NCBI GenBank assembly: GCA_029265355.1
Contig: JAJUJL010000027.1
Coordinates: 1-51,075 of the forward strand
Length of the DNA: 51,075 nucleotides
From: Chloroflexota bacterium
GTDB taxonomy: Bacteria > Chloroflexota > Anaerolineae > Anaerolineales > UBA4823
Reading direction: 5' to 3'
Of this stretch, positions 17,370 through 24,460 are shown piece by piece. The first letter of the stretch is position 1, and each line of letters opens with the position of its first letter. Below the pieces are notes generated by a model, which did not search any database, was not told where the DNA came from, and saw only the letters and a program-made list of their open reading frames with translations. Made by a program: the position numbers and the translations under genes.

Positions 17370-18155
17370 ATGAAGCTCAATTCACACATCAAACACTTAA
17401 CGATCGACGCCGGGCTGTTTGTTGGCTTCTGGCTGGCATTCTGGCTCGACCTGACCGGGCTGGCGTTGCACCAATGGCTGGGCGTCGCCCTGGCGGCTGC
17501 GGCGGTCTATCACCTGCTACTGCATCAGAAATGGGTGGAAGCGGTTTCGGAGCGCTTCTTCGGGCGCACATCGGCGCAAGCGCGGCGCTATTACATCCTG
17601 GACGTGCTGCTGATGGCCGGCTTCAGCCTGATAACGATCACCGGCTTGCTGATCTCGAGCTGGCTGAACCTGGCGTTGGCTGATTTTGGCCTCCTGCGCC
17701 TGCTCCACGTGTGGAGCTCGATCCTCACCGCCGGGCTGGTGGTGGTGAAGATCGCCCTGCACAGCGGTTGGATCAACCAGGCGCTCCACAGGAGCTTCGG
17801 GCGCGAACGGGCAGGCGCGGCCGGGGGCGTATCGGCAGGAGCTGCGCCACGCGGCGCGCCGCGGCTGTTGAACGCCGAGCGGCGCGCCTTCCTCAAGCTG
17901 GTGGGCGTCACCGGTGTCGCCACGCTGATCGCCGTCAGCCGGGCGCTGCCAGGGGCGGTGGAGGCGCTGGCGGGCGACGAGGCGCAGGCCAGCGCGGCGA
18001 GCAGCCAGACCGTCTCGCTGGGCGGCGCGCAGAGCAGCGCCCTCTCCAGCGGTTGCGTGGTGCGCTGCGACCGGGGCTGCAGCTATCCCGGTCACTGCCG
18101 GCGCTACACCGACAGCAACCAGAATGGGCGCTGCGACCTGGGAGAATGTGTGTAG
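17370..18155 (+). CDS. DUF4405-type membrane protein with internal Tat-like motif and Cys-rich tail
   Basis: A 261-residue protein in three parts. Residues 10-135 hold four membrane segments of the DUF4405/cytochrome b-like type; His34, His48, His52, His113 and His131 are candidate heme ligands. Residues 171-195 read RRAFLKLVGVTG plus a hydrophobic stretch, which looks like a twin-arginine signal but sits in mid-protein. The tail has six Cys (229, 233, 237, 243, 255, 260) around SYPGHC and the EF-hand-like DSNQNGRCDLGE. The tail could bind an iron-sulfur cluster or calcium. An electron-transfer role at the membrane is inferred. The ATG at 17370 is preceded by GGAGG. It ends before a strong bidirectional terminator. 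Confidence 0.8.
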   Translation: MKLNSHIKHLTIDAGLFVGFWLAFWLDLTGLALHQWLGVALAAAAVYHLLLHQKWVEAVSERFFGRTSAQARRYYILDVLLMAGFSLITITGLLISSWLNLALADFGLLRLLHVWSSILTAGLVVVKIALHSGWINQALHRSFGRERAGAAGGVSAGAAPRGAPRLLNAERRAFLKLVGVTGVATLIAVSRALPGAVEALAGDEAQASAASSQTVSLGGAQSSALSSGCVVRCDRGCSYPGHCRRYTDSNQNGRCDLGECV

Positions 18156-18162
18156 CTGAGAT

Positions 18163-18203
18163 AAAGAGGCTCCAAAGGTTTTGAAAACCTTTGGAGCCTC
18201 TTT
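18163..18203. terminator. Bidirectional intrinsic terminator
   Basis: A nearly uninterrupted 20-bp perfect stem (18163-18182 with 18184-18203) is followed by TTTTC on the plus strand and, on the minus strand, by TTTAT-like sequence. It lies between the convergent ends of the DUF4405-type gene and the subtilase. Confidence 0.85.
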
Positions 18204-18220
18204 TCAACGCGATGGGTCGC

Positions 18221-19612
18221 TTACGGCGTGGCGCTGATGGCCGCATCGACCTGCAGCAAGCCAGCGCCTACCGGATCGCAGGCCTCGCCGCCGCAGTCGG
18301 TGTCCCAGGCGATAACTGCCCAGTGATCGAAATCGAAAACGGTGCGGCTGTCAATGGCTGGCATGGGCAGGGCGGTGGATTTGAGCAATTGCTCGACCTG
18401 CGCCTGCGTCAAAGTTGGGTTCTTCTCCAGCAGCAGCGCGGCGGCAGCCGCCACGTGCGGCGTCGCCATGGACGTGCCGCCGACGTAGTAGAAGTTGCCA
18501 GGGTTCACACCGTAGACATCGCCCATCCCCTTCGACCACCACGGCAGGTGACTGTAGCCTGGCACGCCGGGGTATGGCCCGCGCACCCAGGATCCAGGGG
18601 CCAGCACGTCCAGCTCTTCGCCCAGGCTGGCCCAGGCGCGGCTGGAGAAATCGGTGACATAAACATCCTCCGCCACGGTCGGGTCGGCGACCTCGCCCGA
18701 GCCCGGCATCATCGGATCATCGAAGTATTGCAGCCACCACATGCGGTAGCGCGGCTCCTGGGTATCCGGGAAGAGCCACTCGCCGGTCCAACCGACAGCG
18801 CCGGCCGAGATGACCGGCGGGTAAGCGCCAGGATAATCCATGCCAGCTTCACCGTCGTTGCTGGCAGCCGCCACCACGATCACGCCGTTGGCGATTGCCC
18901 GGTCAAGCGCCTCTTGCTCGATCGGCGACAGCTCCGAGCCGCCCAGGCTCATGTTGATCACCATTGGGCGGTAACCCTGGATGGCCAGGTCGGTGACGTA
19001 GTTGATGCCAGCCGCCACCATCTGATCGGTGCCGAACACGACTTTCTCCGATGGCAGCGGGCCAGGATCGTCGCAGTGCGGCAAGGCTGGGATGGTGTAA
19101 TCGGTCAGCACCTTGACCGGGATGACGGTCACTTCGGGGGCGATGCCGCGCACCATGATCGGCGGCAGCGGGTAACCGTTGAGTGCATCGTAATTGCTGT
19201 AGTAGGAATAACCCAGGATGGTGCTGGCGACATGCGTGCCGTGCGTGGAACCCGTCGAGCCGACCCAGGTGGTCTGGTGCAGGTTATCCATGTACACTTC
19301 GAGGCCGCAGGGGTCGTCATTCTTCTGCTTGAAGATCACCTGCTGTTCGAAGCCGGTGCCCAGTTCGGTGGCGACGCGCGGCTCGGGGAAATAATCGCGC
19401 CAGTAAGGCACCAGGCCAGTGTCCAGCACCGCGACATACACGCCAGCGCCGGTTTGAGTCACCTGCTCGATGTTGATCATATCCGAGTCCCAGGTGGCGT
19501 AGCCGTTGACTGTGCTGGTTTCCTTGCGAAACGGGTTGCCAGCCAGGGCTATCTGGACCGTGATCGCCAGTATGACGAGAACTGCCAGGATGGTGAATGC
19601 GGATCGTTTCAT
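18221..19612 (-). CDS. Secreted subtilisin-like serine protease (family S8)
   Basis: A 463-residue exported protease. The signal peptide covers about residues 1-24 (hydrophobic core FTILAVLVILAITVQ, cut after ALA). The catalytic triad is complete: Asp64 in VAVLDTGL, His124 in STHGTHVAS and Ser381 in GGTSMATPHVA. The usual oxyanion Asn region reads VVAAASNDGEAG. Only about 40 residues separate the signal peptide from the Asp, so no I9-type propeptide is visible. Insertions around residues 95-120 and 150-195 carry Cys residues that could form disulfides. The ATG at 19612 has the ribosome binding site TAGGAGG; an earlier frame start is not supported. Its promoter is at 19778-19806, giving a leader of about 160 nt. 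Confidence 0.92.
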   Translation of the reverse strand: MKRSAFTILAVLVILAITVQIALAGNPFRKETSTVNGYATWDSDMINIEQVTQTGAGVYVAVLDTGLVPYWRDYFPEPRVATELGTGFEQQVIFKQKNDDPCGLEVYMDNLHQTTWVGSTGSTHGTHVASTILGYSYYSNYDALNGYPLPPIMVRGIAPEVTVIPVKVLTDYTIPALPHCDDPGPLPSEKVVFGTDQMVAAGINYVTDLAIQGYRPMVINMSLGGSELSPIEQEALDRAIANGVIVVAAASNDGEAGMDYPGAYPPVISAGAVGWTGEWLFPDTQEPRYRMWWLQYFDDPMMPGSGEVADPTVAEDVYVTDFSSRAWASLGEELDVLAPGSWVRGPYPGVPGYSHLPWWSKGMGDVYGVNPGNFYYVGGTSMATPHVAAAAALLLEKNPTLTQAQVEQLLKSTALPMPAIDSRTVFDFDHWAVIAWDTDCGGEACDPVGAGLLQVDAAISATP

Positions 19613-19777
19613 CGTGGAGAACCTCCTACAACAAGAGAAATAACCGGGTCGCGCCAATCCCTTAGCAGCGAACTGGATGGGCGCTTTCCAGGCGGCGCGC
19701 GCCGCTCATGGCGTTGGCTTTGGCGAATCCTTTCGCTCTCCCCCCGGAAATTGCAAGCAAGATATTCTGCTGCAATT

Positions 19778-19806
19778 ATTATATACAATTTATGGTGAGA
19801 ACTCAA
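19778..19806 (-). promoter_or_regulatory. Promoter of the subtilase gene
   Basis: On the minus strand TTGAGT (19806-19801), a 17-bp spacer and the consensus TATAAT (19783-19778) point toward the subtilase. Start predicted near 19771. The 269 bp between 19613 and 19881 hold no gene that I can see. Confidence 0.7.
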
Positions 19807-19881
19807 GAAGAAGCAGTGGCGCTTTCTACAACTGTGCGGAATCCACCGGTGAACACCGATCGAAACAGATAAGACAAAGAA

Positions 19882-21105
19882 TTACTCTCGGGTCACGGCT
19901 GCGATGGCGCGTTGGAGCTGGATGAGGTGCTCATCGTCCAGGTGCGCGGGAGTGACCTGCGTGGCCCATTGCACCAGGCGGCGGTAGTAGTGCTTGCGCC
20001 AGCGGGTGAAAGATTCGGGCAGCGCTTCCAGCAGTGCGCAGGTCTCCTCCTGCGCCCGCGCCAGCTCGTCCAGCAGCCCCTGGCGGCCGCCGCAGCGTTT
20101 CACCAGCGCAGCGATGCGCTCATCGACATTCGGCCGAAATTGCAAATCGTCGTTGGCCTCGTTATCGCGCAGCATGTCCGCTGCCCAGGATTGAAATTCG
20201 CGCTCGGTGAGGACGAAATGGGCGATGATCTCGTTCACTGACCACTCGCCCGGCTCAGGCTTGCGGGCGGCCTGGGCTTCGCTCAACCCGGCGGTCACGC
20301 GGCTGATCTCGTGATGCACGCGGGCATCAACCTGGCGGGCGCTCTCCGCCAGGGCAGCAGGGCTTTCCGGCAGGGGCGTCATAGGAAATGAGCCCAGCGT
20401 GAGCGGGAGGGTGTGTTTTTTTGCGCCGCGATAGAACGCCACCAGCGGGCTGTCGCCGGCTTTGAGTCCCTTCAGCGCGAGGCTGAACGAATGCGGGCCC
20501 ACCAGAGGTACACCGTTCAAACTGACCAGCACATCGTCTTTCTGCAGTCCGGCAGCCTGGGCGCCGCTGCCATCTGCCACGCCGCCCAGCAGCACGCCCT
20601 CGCTCACCGGTGTTCCCAATTTCGCGGCAATTTGAGCGTTGAACTCATCGAAGAAAATACCCAGGCGCGGGCGGTGCGCAAAGCGCAAATCGATGCCCTC
20701 CACCAGAAAAGACTCCAGGTTTTCCAGGGCTGAGCGCCACAGCGCGGCCAGGTTGCTGCGAGTGGCCGCCCAATGTTCACCTTCGCCCAGGCCCTGCTGC
20801 TCCAAAGAAAGCCGGACGCCGTCCCCTTGCGGGCTGAGCGTCACGCACACTTCCATCAAGCCGGGTTCCAGGAAGCCATCCCAGGTCAATTCCAGGTAGT
20901 GGGGCGGGTCGAAGACGGTGAACGCGCCGGCGGCATAGTAGCCATCCTCCCAGCGCAAAAAGAGGTGCCCGCCCTTGCGCGCCTCAAGGCTGGCAGCGTC
21001 GCACAACCAGTCACGCAGCGCCGCGGCATGGGTGAAGGCGCGAAAGACTTCTTCGGCTGGGGCGGGGATGGTGCGCACAAAATTCAGACCGCTGTTTTCG
21101 TCCAC
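19882..21105 (-). CDS. SRPBCC-PDZ-DinB three-domain fusion protein
   Basis: A 407-residue protein joining three domains that are normally separate. Residues 1-145 are an SRPBCC/AHSA1-type domain (FVRTIPAPAEEVFRAFTH; LRWEDGYYAAG; LELTWDG). Residues about 165-240 look like a PDZ domain (LGGVADGSGAQAAGLQKDDVLVSLNG in short pieces). Residues about 260-400 are DinB-like four-helix (PGEWSVNEIIAHF, then TPAHLDDEHLIQLQ) with candidate metal His residues. SRPBCC domains hold hydrophobic ligands; DinB proteins are often metal-dependent thiol-linked enzymes. No signal peptide is seen with the GTG start at 21105, which I chose because GGAGG lies 5 bp upstream; a TTG at 21171 is the alternative. Function unknown. 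Confidence 0.8.
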   Translation of the reverse strand: MDENSGLNFVRTIPAPAEEVFRAFTHAAALRDWLCDAASLEARKGGHLFLRWEDGYYAAGAFTVFDPPHYLELTWDGFLEPGLMEVCVTLSPQGDGVRLSLEQQGLGEGEHWAATRSNLAALWRSALENLESFLVEGIDLRFAHRPRLGIFFDEFNAQIAAKLGTPVSEGVLLGGVADGSGAQAAGLQKDDVLVSLNGVPLVGPHSFSLALKGLKAGDSPLVAFYRGAKKHTLPLTLGSFPMTPLPESPAALAESARQVDARVHHEISRVTAGLSEAQAARKPEPGEWSVNEIIAHFVLTEREFQSWAADMLRDNEANDDLQFRPNVDERIAALVKRCGGRQGLLDELARAQEETCALLEALPESFTRWRKHYYRRLVQWATQVTPAHLDDEHLIQLQRAIAAVTRE

Positions 21106-21299
21106 GGGGACCTCCGACGGGAATGAATGGATCAGGGGCGCTCTTTGAATCAAGTCTACCACGCAAACCAAAACACGCTGAGGGAATTTGCCTCGCGGGC
21201 AGAAAACTCCCCTGGCCCGGGAACCCGTTGGGCTGCTGAAACGTCTTAACCAACAGAGGCGCCGCGCACAATTTCCGAAATTGCCCTAGGTTCCAGACC

Positions 21300-21327
21300 T
21301 TGTGCTCTTAAAATAATTACGTATAGA
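21300..21327 (+). promoter_or_regulatory. Possible promoter of the secreted-protein gene
   Basis: TTGTGC (21300-21305), a 16-bp spacer and TATAGA (21322-21327) stand in an AT-rich stretch 80 bp before the next start. The rest of 21106-21407 shows no gene. Confidence 0.4.
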
Positions 21328-21407
21328 TGATAGAATATATCGGAAATACCGCGAACTACCCGAAGCAACTTTTTACCCCAAGCCACATTTATCAGATTGG
21401 AGGACAA

Positions 21408-22187
21408 ATGAATATCCGAAACCTTGCAACCATGCTGCGGTTCATCGCCGTGCTGGCAGTCGCTGCGATACTGCTGATTGGTGGCGTCACGTTGGCGCAA
21501 AACAACCTGCCCGCCACCGAGGGCGGGGCGCGCGCCGAAGCGCTCGGTTCCCAGGGTCAACCGGATGGCGCGCTGCAGGAAGCCATTGCGCCAGAAGGCA
21601 GCCAGGCTGCCACCGAGACGGGCATCAAACCAGAGGTGGAAAGCTCGGCGGTGTACGTGGATGGCTTTGCCCCAGACGACAACCCGCCGGTCACGGCCAA
21701 CTCGCCGAGCGCGCCCAGCGCCGTATTTTCATACTACACCATCGTCGGTCCCGAGATGCAACCGCGCACCACAGCCAATAACCAGGCATACGGCAGCTCA
21801 GGCTGCTCGTACATGACCTCCGGCACCGGAACCGGGCTGCTTTCTGGCTCCGGCCTGCATATCCCCGATGACTCGGTGATCAAATACATCCGGCTGTACT
21901 ACTACGACATCAACGCCTCTGCTGGTGTGGATGCCTACCTGACACGCTACGCGCCGGGAACCAGCGTATCCGACCTGGTCTTCACCGGTTCGACCAATGC
22001 TTTTGCCGGCGGAGCTGGCTTCGTGGTCAGCCCAGAGATCACCGAAACAGTCAACACCGCCGCCTACACCTACATGCTCTATGGCTGGCCGGATTCAGCC
22101 AGCAACACATTGCAGTACTGTGGTATACGCGTGGCGTATTACGCGCCAACCATCAGCAGCGTGTACCTGCCCATGCTGCGCCGCTGA
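21408..22187 (+). CDS. Secreted protein of unknown function with LP-x-x-R tail
   Basis: A 259-residue exported protein that I do not recognise. The signal peptide is clear (hydrophobic core FIAVLAVAAILLIGG, cut near TLAQ, about residue 29). Residues about 30-105 are low in structure and rich in Ala, Gly, Pro and Glu. From residue ~110 to the end is a beta-rich domain with Cys pairs in GSSGCSYM and LQYCGIRV. It ends in VYLPMLRR. The same kind of tail (LRLPIILR) ends the 1080-residue repeat protein in this window, and tails of this form are frequent on Chloroflexota secreted proteins, so it may be a surface-sorting signal. The ATG has the ribosome binding site GGAGG. Confidence 0.75.
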   Translation: MNIRNLATMLRFIAVLAVAAILLIGGVTLAQNNLPATEGGARAEALGSQGQPDGALQEAIAPEGSQAATETGIKPEVESSAVYVDGFAPDDNPPVTANSPSAPSAVFSYYTIVGPEMQPRTTANNQAYGSSGCSYMTSGTGTGLLSGSGLHIPDDSVIKYIRLYYYDINASAGVDAYLTRYAPGTSVSDLVFTGSTNAFAGGAGFVVSPEITETVNTAAYTYMLYGWPDSASNTLQYCGIRVAYYAPTISSVYLPMLRR

Positions 22188-22295
22188 TCAGGCGCCGCAC
22201 GAGCTGATCTGCCCCAACGGGGCATTGCCAGGTGGGGGTGCTGCGGCGCTGTGAGCTGCAGCACCCCCACACCTCGATAAACTTCGGATCGAAGC

Positions 22296-23396
22296 TCAAT
22301 CCAACACCTGGCGCAGGAGCTGGCGAGAAGCATCCAGCCGACCGCGCCAGGCCTGGGCGTACGGGCTCCAGGCGGGAAACTGGCGCGCCAGGGCGGCGTA
22401 TTCCTGCCCAGCGTCGGAGAGTGCGCCGATCAAGCGCGCCAGCAGTTGGTCGAGCACATCGTACTGGTCTGCCAGCTCGAAGAGCGACTGCAGCATGCGT
22501 AAGCGCTCACCGGCGCCCACCGGCAGCTCGAGCGCCCGTCCCAGGCCGGCCAGGTCCTGGCGGGTGAGGTACAGGCCAGCTTCACGCGGCGTCAGCAGGC
22601 AGCGCAGCAGGGCCTTGAGACCGGCCCTGGCGGGTTCTGGGGGGAGGTCGGTTTCCATGTCTTCCTGGCTGGCAAGCTCTGAGCCATCCTCGGGCAGGTT
22701 GGCTCGGTACTTGGGCGCGGGCGGCAGGGCCGGGAAGAGATTCGAGGGTTGCTCACCGGCGGGGGGGAGCGGGCTGTTGGCTGGCAGGTAAGCCAGGAGC
22801 AGCTCCAGGGTGGATTCTCCCAGCGCCTGGTAGAAAGGATGGGGGTGCAGGCGGCGCAGGGTAAGTAGAAAGACCGGCGCCCACAGGGCCAGGTGGTCAC
22901 GCCACAGCGCCAGGGCTGCGGCCGCTTGCGGGTTGTGGTTCAGATCCACATCGACCCACCCGGCCATCGTCGCGCCGCGCACAGCCTGTCCATTCGCGGC
23001 ACTGGCCGGTAAGCTCTCGGCCGCGGAAGGCAACCGAGCTGCAGTCCACAGGTCAGCCAACGCCAGCATCTGCAAACCCAGGTGATCGCTGGCGGCGGCG
23101 CGGGCGTTGGTCGGCGGCTGCCAGCCAGCGCGCTGGTAGAGCGATTGCACCAGCGAGGCCGCCGGAGCGCCGAGCAACCCGGAGGGATCCACGAAAATGC
23201 TTTCATAAGGCGGCAGGTTGAAACCGAGCAGGCGCTGGTATTCGACCGCCAGCTCGAGCAAGCCCGCCGCGTCTTGGGGGAGATGCCCGCCCAGGTCCGT
23301 CAGCGTGGCAAGCAGGCGCACATCCTCCCGGCGCACTTCGGTCAACCAGGCCTGCCCCATCAATTTGACCAGCAGCATGAAGGCGTCGAAGCTCAT
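22296..23396 (-). CDS. TorD-family molybdoenzyme chaperone
   Basis: A 366-residue protein. The N-terminal ~215 residues fit the TorD/DmsD/NarJ-type helical chaperones that assist folding and cofactor loading of molybdopterin enzymes: FNLPPYESIFVDPSGLLG, SDHLGLQMLALADL and WRDHLALWAPVF are typical. The remaining ~150 residues are an extra helical part after a Pro-rich linker (around residues 210-250) that is not in standard family members of about 200 residues. Its start codon overlaps the GlpX stop (TAATG), so the two are translationally coupled. The molybdopterin subunit two genes upstream (26675-29737) is the obvious client, by inference. Confidence 0.75.
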   Translation of the reverse strand: MSFDAFMLLVKLMGQAWLTEVRREDVRLLATLTDLGGHLPQDAAGLLELAVEYQRLLGFNLPPYESIFVDPSGLLGAPAASLVQSLYQRAGWQPPTNARAAASDHLGLQMLALADLWTAARLPSAAESLPASAANGQAVRGATMAGWVDVDLNHNPQAAAALALWRDHLALWAPVFLLTLRRLHPHPFYQALGESTLELLLAYLPANSPLPPAGEQPSNLFPALPPAPKYRANLPEDGSELASQEDMETDLPPEPARAGLKALLRCLLTPREAGLYLTRQDLAGLGRALELPVGAGERLRMLQSLFELADQYDVLDQLLARLIGALSDAGQEYAALARQFPAWSPYAQAWRGRLDASRQLLRQVLD

Positions 23397-24388
23397 TATT
23401 CCAGCTCTTTCAGAGGGTGCTCGGCGGTGATCGTTCGAGAGATGCCAGAGCGCCCATTGAGCACCAGCGAGTGCGTGGTGGCGCCGCGCGCATGGTAGCG
23501 CACACCTTGCAGCAAGAGACCATCGCTGATACCGGTAGCGGCAAAAAAGACGTCCCTGCCAGCCACCAGCTCATCGGCAGAATAAATCTGTTCCGGATTA
23601 TACCCCCGCTCCTGCAGCGCCTGTCGTTCGTCTGCGCTCTGCGGATCCAGGCGGACGTACAGGCCAGCGCCCATCACTTTGAGGGCTGTGGCTGCCACCA
23701 GTCCTTCGGGTGTGCCACCCGTGCCCATCAGGAGATCGACGCCGTTATTTGGAAGACCCGCCAGCAGCGCGCCGGCCACATCGCCTTCCTGGCGCAGCAG
23801 CACGCGCGCCCCGGCGCTGCGCAGATCGGCGACCAACGCCTGGTGCCGGGGGCGGTTGAGCACAAACACGGTCAGGTCGGGCACCGCCTTGCCCAGGGCG
23901 CGCGCCACCATGCCCAATACCCAGGCAGGCGGGGCGTCCAACGCCTCGGGACCCACGGCGCCCGCCGCGAGCGAGTTGATAACCAGCTTTTGCATGTAGC
24001 GGGAAGGGCCAAAATCTTTCATCGCCCCTCGCCGGGCAATTCCAATCACCGAGACGACCTCGGGCTGGCCCTCCGCCAGCAGGCGGATGCCCTCGATGCT
24101 ATCCACCAGCACGTCCATTTCGGGGCCGCCGCAGCCAACCGCCGATCCGCCGGTGAGCGACACACCCGCATAGCGCTGCTCCTCGCCGATCACCACCCGA
24201 CCATCGATGGGAACGGTCTTCATCACCGCCTCGATCGCTTGCGCCGCCTGGGTATCCGGGATTTCTCTTTCACCCCTGCCCACCCAGCGACCAGCCACCA
24301 GGGCAGCCGCTTCGGTGGCTCTCAGGATGCTCAACCCCAGGTTGCGCAGAATGGCGTTTTCTTGTTCGGCAGCGTCGATATTGGACAT
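23396..24388 (-). CDS. Divergent GlpX-like class II fructose-1,6-bisphosphatase
   Basis: A 330-residue member of the GlpX family, which remove the 1-phosphate of fructose 1,6-bisphosphate with Mn2+ or Mg2+. The whole fold is recognisable: RATEAAALVAGRWVGRGE, VVIGEE, VDSIEG, GTGGTPEGLVAATALK and FFAATGISDGLLLQGVRY. Key sites differ from E. coli GlpX: the Asp of GRGDK is Glu40, the segment GEGEIDEAPMLYIGE is replaced by GEEQRYAGVSLTGGS, and DPIEGT is DSIEGI. Metal ligands matching Glu57, Asp85, Glu88 and Glu213 of E. coli are kept. Substrate specificity may therefore have changed. It lies inside the sulfur/molybdoenzyme array between SulP-rhodanese and TorD, not with sugar genes. Start ATG at 24388, with GGAT upstream. 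Confidence 0.8.
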   Translation of the reverse strand: MSNIDAAEQENAILRNLGLSILRATEAAALVAGRWVGRGEREIPDTQAAQAIEAVMKTVPIDGRVVIGEEQRYAGVSLTGGSAVGCGGPEMDVLVDSIEGIRLLAEGQPEVVSVIGIARRGAMKDFGPSRYMQKLVINSLAAGAVGPEALDAPPAWVLGMVARALGKAVPDLTVFVLNRPRHQALVADLRSAGARVLLRQEGDVAGALLAGLPNNGVDLLMGTGGTPEGLVAATALKVMGAGLYVRLDPQSADERQALQERGYNPEQIYSADELVAGRDVFFAATGISDGLLLQGVRYHARGATTHSLVLNGRSGISRTITAEHPLKELE

Positions 24389-24460
24389 TCTATCCTTTTT
24401 TTGATCTTAGCTGTCATCGTGGAAAAATCCACGCCGGCCAGAGATTCACTCGGCGGGGTG

